Part shown: positions 1-5,324 of the stretch, piece by piece | Numbering within the stretch: the first letter of the stretch is position 1 | Layout of the letters: the number at the start of each line of letters is the position of its first letter | Source: an uncultured Lachnospiraceae bacterium | GTDB taxonomy: Bacteria; Bacillota; Clostridia; Lachnospirales; Lachnospiraceae | Direction: 5' to 3' | Assembly: GCA_958446555.1 (NCBI GenBank) | Contig: CAUCWU010000168.1 | Location: forward strand, 1 to 5,868 | Length of the DNA stretch: 5,868 nucleotides | Translations under genes and position numbers: made by a program | The notes under the pieces: generated by a model | Databases searched by the model: none | What the model was told of the DNA's origin: nothing | The model's input: only the letters and a program-made list of their open reading frames with translations

Positions 1-5
1 TAGAC

Positions 6-26
6 ACAAAAATTTATTTTTGTCAA
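6..26 (-). promoter_or_regulatory. Possible -35 box and dyad for a gene left of the window
   Basis: On the minus strand a perfect TTGACA (26-21) is followed, inside the expected spacer, by the inverted repeat ACAAAAAT-TT-ATTTTTGT (6-23). A matching -10 would fall at or beyond the window edge, so the promoter cannot be confirmed. If real, the dyad is placed where a repressor would block RNA polymerase. Confidence 0.3.
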
Positions 27-55
27 TATATTCAATTACATAATGCTTTCTCCTT

Positions 56-84
56 AAAAAGATTCGGCCTGCTTTCGCAGACCG
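56..84 (-). terminator. Rho-independent terminator after the secreted-protein gene
   Basis: Read on the minus strand, CGGTCTGC-GAAA-GCAGGCCG (84-65) forms an 8-bp stem with one G-U pair and a GNRA-type GAAA tetraloop. After AATC comes a run of five T (60-56). It lies about 45 nt past the TAA at 130-132. The T-run is short and slightly displaced, so termination may be partial. Confidence 0.6.
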
Positions 85-129
85 ACCCAAAAAGTGTGTG
101 TCAAATATGGGAAAACAGTTCGTTCCTTC

Positions 130-1218
130 TTATTCTGCGCTTTGAGAGGAAGCCTCTTCATAAGAAGCAATGCTAGTGTAGTACAGCGAAGCAATATTGG
201 TTACAACATCGCGAAGGGAAGTCGCGCTCTCCGGTGCTGAAAATTCAACAAATTCACCCTCTGTCATAGAACCGATACCCATCTGAACGCCAAATGTCAT
301 CTCGTCTGCTGTTGTTCCCTGTAAATCGAGAAGAACTGCTGTGACGCCTTCGTTAGAATCAAGTGACAAAACACCGTCAAAAGAAACTGCCTCTAATGCT
401 GTTGATACCATCTCTGTCAGAGATGCATCTGTAGATACCTCTGTCTCTGCACCGACCTGATCCTCAAATGATGCAAATACAGATGTTAACAGTTCCGATA
501 CCAGTGCCAAACTATCTGCCTCAGAAAGATTCGAGTCTGCTGCCTGGAAGCCTTCTGCCGCTGCCATCATATAGTCTGCAATCAAAGCGATTCCTTCAAA
601 ATCTTCTTCTGCAGAGGCATCTTCTGTTCCCTCACTAGATGCAATTGCATCTTCAATATTCTGTGTGATTAAAAGAATCGCATCATTATTGATTGTAAAC
701 TGAACACCTGTATCGGTTGTAACACTTTCAAGTGAATCCATGCTCTCTACGATCGCATTTGCTATCGTATCATCACTGCTATCACTTCCAGAAGAAGTGG
801 TTGGAATTTGAAGCCAAGACTCGGTGATACCGACCATAGAAAGTAAATCACGAATGCTATCACTGTCATCTGCTGATGTGAAATCCTGATAGAGATTTAA
901 TATCTCATCCACATTCAGATACACATCACCACCGCATACACGAAGTACATCATCAAATCCATAGACAACCGGTTCCTCAGTTCCCATCATGGAAGCTGGA
1001 AATGTCAATGACACAGAAAGGGAAGAATCTCCACTCTCATTATACACGGTCGTAAGATCTGCTGTCAATTCCTCTCCACCCTGTGTGATTGCAATTGAAA
1101 CCAAACCACCGTAAATTGTCACGTCTGTTGCTGTCTCATCTGCAAAAATAGCACCGGCAGGGCTCATGGCAAGAATACCACTCATCATAGCTACTGCTGT
1201 TTTTTTCAATCTCTTCAT
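130..1218 (-). CDS. Secreted, highly acidic protein of unknown function with Sec signal peptide
   Basis: I do not recognise a family. The start is ATG with GGAGG at 1228-1232, 9 nt upstream. Residues 1-26 form a classic signal peptide: basic n-region MKRLKK, hydrophobic core about 7-25, and an I-F-A cleavage site before Asp27. There is no lipobox cysteine, LPXTG motif, SH3-like repeat or C-terminal membrane segment, so release or non-covalent surface retention is likely. The mature 336 residues contain, by my count, 65 Asp/Glu, 3 Arg (93, 123, 336), no Lys and no His, with a single Cys95. Ser/Thr/Asp-rich linkers (about 113-122, 138-151, 193-206) separate segments of alternating hydrophobic pattern. 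The first part (31-110) looks beta-rich. The strand pattern and 'GDVYLNVDEIL' segment loosely recall LolA/LppX-like sheet proteins, but that is only an impression. The gene has its own promoter and terminator, so it is probably monocistronic. Being a real secreted protein is near certain; function is unknown. Confidence 0.88.
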   Translation of the reverse strand: MKRLKKTAVAMMSGILAMSPAGAIFADETATDVTIYGGLVSIAITQGGEELTADLTTVYNESGDSSLSVSLTFPASMMGTEEPVVYGFDDVLRVCGGDVYLNVDEILNLYQDFTSADDSDSIRDLLSMVGITESWLQIPTTSSGSDSSDDTIANAIVESMDSLESVTTDTGVQFTINNDAILLITQNIEDAIASSEGTEDASAEEDFEGIALIADYMMAAAEGFQAADSNLSEADSLALVSELLTSVFASFEDQVGAETEVSTDASLTEMVSTALEAVSFDGVLSLDSNEGVTAVLLDLQGTTADEMTFGVQMGIGSMTEGEFVEFSAPESATSLRDVVTNIASLYYTSIASYEEASSQSAE

Positions 1219-1272
1219 AAAAATAGTCCTCCAATCAAGCTTGTGTTCTATGTATTTCTTACTTTATCTTAG

Positions 1273-1300
1273 ATTATACTGGACTTTTTAAGAATGTAAA
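1273..1300 (-). promoter_or_regulatory. Sigma-A-type promoter of the secreted-protein gene
   Basis: On the minus strand a -35 TTTACA (1300-1295, five of six consensus bases) is followed after 16 bp by a perfect -10 TATAAT (1278-1273). Initiation near 1266 would give a leader of about 48 nt carrying the GGAGG site and ending at the ATG at 1218. Spacing, orientation and the perfect -10 make this the best promoter in the window. Confidence 0.75.
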
Positions 1301-1317
1301 TCATACTAAAGTATGAT
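1300..1317. promoter_or_regulatory. Perfect dyad next to the -35 box, candidate operator
   Basis: ATCATACT-AA-AGTATGAT is a perfect inverted repeat with 8-bp arms and a 2-bp centre. It abuts, and by one base overlaps, the upstream side of the -35 box of the secreted-protein gene. That position suits a dimeric repressor or an activator. I cannot match it to a specific known operator, and no regulator in the window is an obvious partner. Confidence 0.5.
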
Positions 1318-1321
1318 ACCA

Positions 1322-1378
1322 GGGTCTCAAACTTAAAAGCCGTTCGTGCTTGCACTAAAGGCTTTGAGTTTGAGACCC
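1322..1378. repeat. Long imperfect inverted repeat (hairpin element) in the intergenic region
   Basis: The left arm 1322-1341 (GGGTCTCAAACTTAAAAGCC) pairs with the right arm 1360-1378 (GGCTTTGAGTTTGAGACCC). This gives 19 pairs, including one T-G wobble at 1334/1366, with one bulged A near 1338. The 18-nt loop itself contains GTGC-TT-GCAC (1346-1355), giving a stacked apical hairpin. No T-tract follows on either strand, so it is not a simple terminator. The wobble is tolerated only in the plus-strand RNA (it becomes A-C on the minus strand), a weak hint of direction. It could be an extragenic palindromic repeat, a small non-autonomous element, or a structured RNA. I cannot test copy number. 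Confidence 0.6.
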
Positions 1379-1559
1379 GCAAAACATGAGGATTTTATTA
1401 ATTTAAGGCCATTGGGGTCAGACAGCATGATCCAGCAAAGGGCGTGTTTGTTACCGATTTCTGGTCCTATAAGTACATATGTTCTTTCATATCAATGTTT
1501 TTTCGAATTTTTGTTCTTTACTTGTTAAATTAAGGTAGAAGCAATCTTCAATTCGGCGC
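1379..1559. other. Intergenic spacer without a supported gene
   Basis: Between the hairpin element and the exporter terminator there are about 180 bp. The left part is mixed in composition (1405-1465) and the right part is T-rich (1490-1530). A 60-codon plus-strand frame (1346-1528) starts with GTG inside the hairpin and has no ribosome binding site, so I do not call it. I see no tRNA, CRISPR repeat or convincing promoter. With the hairpin, the stretch might be the remainder of a degraded mobile or repeat element. Confidence 0.4.
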
Positions 1560-1596
1560 AAAAAAAGCACACCTACTCCGATAAGAGGTGTGCTTT
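1560..1596 (-). terminator. Rho-independent terminator of the ABC exporter operon
   Basis: On the minus strand AAAGCACACCT (1596-1586) pairs perfectly with AGGTGTGCTTT (1574-1564), an 11-bp stem with an 11-nt loop. It runs directly into a T-tract made by the A-run at 1560-1566. It starts 8 nt after the TAA of the second ABC gene. This is a textbook strong terminator ending the operon. Confidence 0.9.
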
Positions 1597-1604
1597 CAGT
1601 AATT

Positions 1605-3395
1605 TTACAACTTCTCTAGAAATGCATACTGGCTCATATACAGTTCCTTATAATAGCCGTCTTTTGCCATCAATTCATCGTGGGTTCCTTTTTCTAGGAT
1701 ATTGCCCTGATCGATGTACATAATGCAGCTCGAGCTCTTGATCGTGGAAAGTCGATGGGCAATGATAAATGAGGTACGCCCTTTTAACAATTCCTGTAGA
1801 CCCTTCTGCAGTAAAAGCTCTGTCTCTGTGTCGATGCTTGATGTCGCCTCGTCTAGAATCAGAATCTTCGGATCAGCAAGTAGTGCTCTCGCAAAGGAGA
1901 TTAGCTGTCTTTGTCCTGCTGACAGACGGCTTCCTCTCTCGTTTACCTGCGTCTGATAGCCATCCTCCATGCTCATAATAAAGTCATGGGCGCAGACCGT
2001 TTTTGCCGCACGGATGACATCCTCGTCGCTTGCCTCCCGATTTCCGTAACGGATGTTATCCATAATCGTGCCAGAGAAAATAAAGCTATCCTGCATCATG
2101 ACACCCATCTGCTTTCGAAGAGACTTGATTGTCACGCTATTGATATCAATTCCATCGATTAAAATTTTTCCGGAATCAATGTTGTAAAAACGGCTGATCA
2201 AATTTACGATTGTAGATTTTCCTGCTCCGGTTGGACCAACAATTGCAAAGCTGTCTCCGACATTTGCTTTAAAGTTGACATCATTTAAGATGCGAACACC
2301 CGGCTCATAGGAAAATACGACATGTTGAAATTCAACTTCACCTTTGATTGGCGGCATCTCCACTGCCCCTGGTGCATCCTTTACGTTAACTGGCTCGTCG
2401 ATTGTCTCAAAAATACGCTCCAGATAGGAGATTGCTGTCAACAGTGAATTATAGAAGGAAGCCAGTGTATTGATCGGATTCCAGAACTGACTGATATAGG
2501 TGGTAAGAGCCGTCAGTGCACCGACACTGATGATATCGCTTCCGCCCATAATCCAGTGGATGCCTACCCAGTAGACAGCTGCTGTCGCAACAATTGAGAT
2601 AAACTGAACCGTCGGACCAATCATGAAATTGTATTTGATCACGCTCATCCAAGCCTTTCGGTAACTGCCACTCAGGTTATTGAAGATACCCAAGTTTTTC
2701 TCTTCTCGGACAAAGGCCTGTGTGACGCGCACACCGTTGATACTCTCTGCAATGTAGGCATTTAAATTGGACTGCTTATTGCTTGCAAGCTGCCAGCCAC
2801 GTCTTTGCTTTTTCTTGACAAACAAAACAATTGCAAGCAGAATTGGAAGTCCGCACATACAAATCAAAGTCAGCGGAACACTGTAGTAAAACATAAATCC
2901 TAAGATAAAAAACAAAGAGCAGCAGTCGGTGATTGTGTTGACAATACCGTTTGACAAAAGATCACTGATATTGTTGACATAATTGACAATACGCACTTGA
3001 ATTTTTCCGTGTGGTCGGCTGTCATAGTAGGAAAACGGCAGTTCCTCAAGATGGACAAACAGTTCTCGTCTCAGCTCATGGATGATACCCTGTCCAATCT
3101 GTGAAGTCCATTTGATTTTGATGCGAAGAATATAGGCTGTCACTAGGATGATAATTGCCGCAAGCGCTGCCATCAAAAGAATTCCTTTTTTGTCTTTGTT
3201 TGGAATATAAATGTCCATGACACGCTGCATCAAAACTGGGATCACCATTCCAAGTGCAGAGGAAAACAGCATCAGTAAAATTGTCAGAATCAACTTTTTG
3301 CGATAGCGTCCGACATAGCCAAACAGACGCTTAATCTGCTTCATATCAAATTTGGTTTCGAGTGTCTCATCCACGTCATACTTATTGCGTGCCAT
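1605..3395 (-). CDS. ABC exporter half-transporter (TMD-NBD), catalytically canonical subunit of a heterodimer
   Basis: This 596-residue membrane protein has the usual length for a type I (type IV fold) ABC exporter half. Six membrane segments lie at roughly 35-56, 72-92, 150-172, 174-194, 262-283 and 288-310. The nucleotide-binding domain follows: A-loop Tyr363, Walker A GPTGAGKST 387-395, Q-loop Gln435, signature LSAGQ 491-495, Walker B ILILDE 511-516 with catalytic Glu516, and H-loop His547. The LSAGQ in place of LSGGQ together with a normal Glu is the pattern of the competent partner in asymmetric exporters such as TM288, BmrD or LmrD. It would pair with the product of the upstream gene to move drugs, lipids or peptides outward; the substrate cannot be read from sequence. 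The ATG overlaps the upstream TAA as TAATG, suggesting translational coupling. GGTGAGG and AAGGGG stretches lie at 3400-3410. A terminator follows the stop by 8 nt. The reading frame is intact. Confidence 0.95.
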   Translation of the reverse strand: MARNKYDVDETLETKFDMKQIKRLFGYVGRYRKKLILTILLMLFSSALGMVIPVLMQRVMDIYIPNKDKKGILLMAALAAIIILVTAYILRIKIKWTSQIGQGIIHELRRELFVHLEELPFSYYDSRPHGKIQVRIVNYVNNISDLLSNGIVNTITDCCSLFFILGFMFYYSVPLTLICMCGLPILLAIVLFVKKKQRRGWQLASNKQSNLNAYIAESINGVRVTQAFVREEKNLGIFNNLSGSYRKAWMSVIKYNFMIGPTVQFISIVATAAVYWVGIHWIMGGSDIISVGALTALTTYISQFWNPINTLASFYNSLLTAISYLERIFETIDEPVNVKDAPGAVEMPPIKGEVEFQHVVFSYEPGVRILNDVNFKANVGDSFAIVGPTGAGKSTIVNLISRFYNIDSGKILIDGIDINSVTIKSLRKQMGVMMQDSFIFSGTIMDNIRYGNREASDEDVIRAAKTVCAHDFIMSMEDGYQTQVNERGSRLSAGQRQLISFARALLADPKILILDEATSSIDTETELLLQKGLQELLKGRTSFIIAHRLSTIKSSSCIMYIDQGNILEKGTHDELMAKDGYYKELYMSQYAFLEKL

Positions 3396-3883
3396 TATGC
3401 CTCACCCCTTCCCTTTTCTGCGCGAACCTGCTTAAAGCGATCAAACTCACCATACTGATGATGAAATACCGTGTAATAATATCCTTTCTTTGCAAGTAAC
3501 TCTTCGTGATTTCCTCTCTCTACCAGACGACCATTATCCAAAACGAGAATCTGGTCTGCATGGATAATGGAAGAAATTCGATGTGCAATGATAAAGACGG
3601 TTCGATCATCCGAGATCCTCTTTAGCTCATTTTGAATCAAGCTTTCTGTCTCCATATCAATTGCAGAGGTGGTATCATCCAAAATGACGATTGACGGATC
3701 TTTTAAGATTGCACGGGCAAGAGAAATTCTCTGCTTTTGTCCACCTGACAAGCCCACTCCTCTCTCTCCGATGATCGTATCGTATCCTTCTGGCATCTCC
3801 TTTATAAATTCATCTGCATTTGCAATCTTTGCAGCTGCCTCCACCTGCTCAAATGTGCAGTCTGGATTTCCGTAGGCGATATT
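3395..3883 (-). pseudogene. C-terminal remainder of the first ABC half-transporter, downstream of the in-frame TGA
   Basis: The codons after the TGA continue in the same frame with no further lesion for 162 residues to TAA at 3395-3397. They begin 'NIAYGNPDCTFEQVEAAAK', the normal continuation of an exporter ATPase domain. In the numbering of the restored 588-residue protein this part holds the canonical signature LSGGQ (471-475), Walker B IVILDD (490-495/496), the D-loop 'SAID' and H-loop His527. The residue after the Walker B aspartate is Asp496 rather than Glu, the hallmark of the degenerate subunit in heterodimeric exporters (TM287, BmrC, LmrC). A gene finder may call a separate 149-codon CDS from GTG at 3844, but I see no ribosome binding site before it and such a piece would lack Walker A. 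The intact downstream coding suggests the stop is recent, recoded or a base-call error. It overlaps the next gene's ATG by one base. Confidence 0.85.
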
Positions 3884-5161
3884 TCACTCAATCGTATCAG
3901 AGAACAAAAAGACATCCTGCATCGCAATTCCAATATTTCCGCGAAGCGTCTGAAGGCTTAGGTTTCGCACATCAATGTCATCGACAAGCACACGGCCCTG
4001 ATTGACATCATAGAAACGGCAAATTAGATTAACAAGAGAGGATTTTCCAGAACCAGTCGCACCGATAATGCCAACTGTCTGCCCCGGCTCTACATGAAAA
4101 CTGATATCCTTTAACACCGTGTCATCATTTGTATAATAGTTGACATGGTCAAAGGTCACACTTCCCTTCAGCTTTCCTTTCTCCACAATATGATCCGGCT
4201 GCTTGATATCTGGCTCAGTTGTGTAAACCTTGTAGATCTTTTCAATCGCGGTTAAGAAGCGCTGCAAATCGTTGATGATCCATCCGGCCTGACGAAGCGG
4301 GCTGTTTAACATCCACAGATATCCATTGACCGTTACCATGTTTCCGATTGTCATCTCGCCATCAATTACCATGAAACCGCCCATGATCATCAAAATGATT
4401 GTCAGGCACTGGGAAAGCACCTCAAACATAGGAATATATTTCATCCAAATCGAGGATGCATTTAACTGGGCATCGCGGTAGTTGTCATTCTCGCGATCAA
4501 ACTTTTCTAGCTCATAGTCTTCCTTTGCAAATGCCTTTACCACTCGATTTCCTGCAATCGTCTCCTGGGCAAATGCATTTAAACTTGAAAAGCAGTCACG
4601 CACACGGTCAAATGCCGGCTTGATGTGACTTCTCTGACTCAGCGTGACAACGAGTGTAAATGGAAGCACAACGAGCATACATACAGCCATCTTGACATTT
4701 ACCGAAAAGATCATGATAAGTGCCATCAAAAATACCAATATGTTCTCAAAGCCAAAATAAATGACATGAGAAACCATATGGCGCACCGCATCCATATCTC
4801 CAGTCTGTCTCGACATCAGATCACCAGTGCGGTTTTTGTTGAAGAAGTTAAAGTCCTCTTTCATCAGCTTGCGATATGCCTCTTCTCTCATATCGTAAAC
4901 AAGTCCCTGGCTGGATGACTCGAAGCACATCAAAAATGTGAATCGAAGCAGTGAGCGCACAAGCGTCACACCAATCATGATAAGCAGCAAAATTCCTAAC
5001 TTTTCATACTGCTGCCCCTCAATGACATCATCCACGATCATACCAGAAATCTGTGGATTGATTAACACCAAAAGTGTTGTGACAAATACCAAAATCAATC
5101 CAACGATCATTCTTACGCGGTACTTTTTTAGAAACGATAAAAACCAGCGTATTGGTCCCAT
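3884..5161 (-). CDS. ABC exporter half-transporter, N-terminal part, truncated by an in-frame TGA
   Basis: This is the first gene of the exporter operon, open for 425 codons until TGA at 3884-3886. I chose the ATG at 5161 because a perfect AAGGAGG (5171-5177) lies 9 nt before it. A longer reading from TTG at 5182 would translate the Shine-Dalgarno itself as Lys-Arg-Arg-Arg-Glu. Membrane segments are at about 18-35, 55-76, 134-156, 158-175, 248-266 and 270-285. The family-typical 'FFNKNRTGDLMSRQTGD' coupling-helix region is at 106-122. The ATPase domain begins normally with an aromatic A-loop (Tyr342/343), Walker A GATGSGKSS 367-375 and Q-loop Gln415. It then stops inside 'FLFSDTIE', before the signature, Walker B, D-loop and H-loop. 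An uninterrupted frame to 3395 would give 588 residues, matching the 596-residue partner. As it stands the product could not make a complete ATP site. Alternatives are a sequencing error or readthrough. Confidence 0.85.
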   Translation of the reverse strand: MGPIRWFLSFLKKYRVRMIVGLILVFVTTLLVLINPQISGMIVDDVIEGQQYEKLGILLLIMIGVTLVRSLLRFTFLMCFESSSQGLVYDMREEAYRKLMKEDFNFFNKNRTGDLMSRQTGDMDAVRHMVSHVIYFGFENILVFLMALIMIFSVNVKMAVCMLVVLPFTLVVTLSQRSHIKPAFDRVRDCFSSLNAFAQETIAGNRVVKAFAKEDYELEKFDRENDNYRDAQLNASSIWMKYIPMFEVLSQCLTIILMIMGGFMVIDGEMTIGNMVTVNGYLWMLNSPLRQAGWIINDLQRFLTAIEKIYKVYTTEPDIKQPDHIVEKGKLKGSVTFDHVNYYTNDDTVLKDISFHVEPGQTVGIIGATGSGKSSLVNLICRFYDVNQGRVLVDDIDVRNLSLQTLRGNIGIAMQDVFLFSDTIE

Positions 5162-5243
5162 TTTTTCCCTCCTCCTTTTCAAAATGGTGACGTTTTCCTT
5201 CGTGAATCAACTGCTATGTTACTCCAATCACAAAAAAATAAAA

Positions 5244-5272
5244 TGTACTTTTCTCGCAAAGTGATGTATAAT
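5244..5272 (+). promoter_or_regulatory. Probable promoter of the cupin/AraC-type regulator
   Basis: A perfect -10 TATAAT at 5267-5272, preceded by TG, lies 17 bp after a weak -35-like TGTACT (5244-5249, three of six consensus bases). Transcription from about 5279 would give a leader near 46 nt with AAGGAGG at 5309-5315. The poor -35 fits a promoter that needs an activator or has only modest basal activity. No equally good promoter for the divergent exporter operon is visible. Its best -10 candidate, TATTAT on the minus strand (5273-5268), overlaps this same site and lacks a -35. Confidence 0.55.
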
Positions 5273-5324
5273 AGTTGAATCAGCATTTTACGTATTTTTT
5301 ACTTTTTCAAGGAGGCTTTTTACT

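Noticed and set aside
76..104. Minus-strand TTGACA at 104-99 as a promoter
   Set aside because: No -10-like sequence occurs 16-18 bp downstream. That region is the terminator stem of the secreted-protein gene.
1322..1378. Hairpin as a transcription terminator
   Set aside because: Neither side is followed by a T-tract, and a proper terminator for the adjacent operon already exists at 1560-1596.
1346..1528. 60-codon plus-strand open frame in the intergenic region
   Set aside because: It starts with GTG inside the hairpin loop, has no ribosome binding site, and its product has no recognisable domain or signal. It is more likely chance or a repeat remnant.
2449..2652. 67-codon minus-strand frame within the second ABC gene
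   Set aside because: It is an out-of-frame shadow inside a conserved membrane-domain coding region.
3395..3844. Separate functional 149-residue ATPase gene starting at GTG 3844
   Set aside because: It is in frame with the upstream gene across one TGA, lacks Walker A and has no Shine-Dalgarno. It is the severed C-terminus of the same half-transporter.
4625..5264. Plus-strand frames of 97 and 108 codons opposite the first ABC gene
   Set aside because: They are antisense shadows of a clearly coding frame, without ribosome binding sites or plausible protein composition.
5268..5296. Minus-strand promoter for the exporter operon using TATTAT at 5273-5268
   Set aside because: No -35-like hexamer lies at 16-18 bp upstream, so I only mention it as the best of weak candidates.
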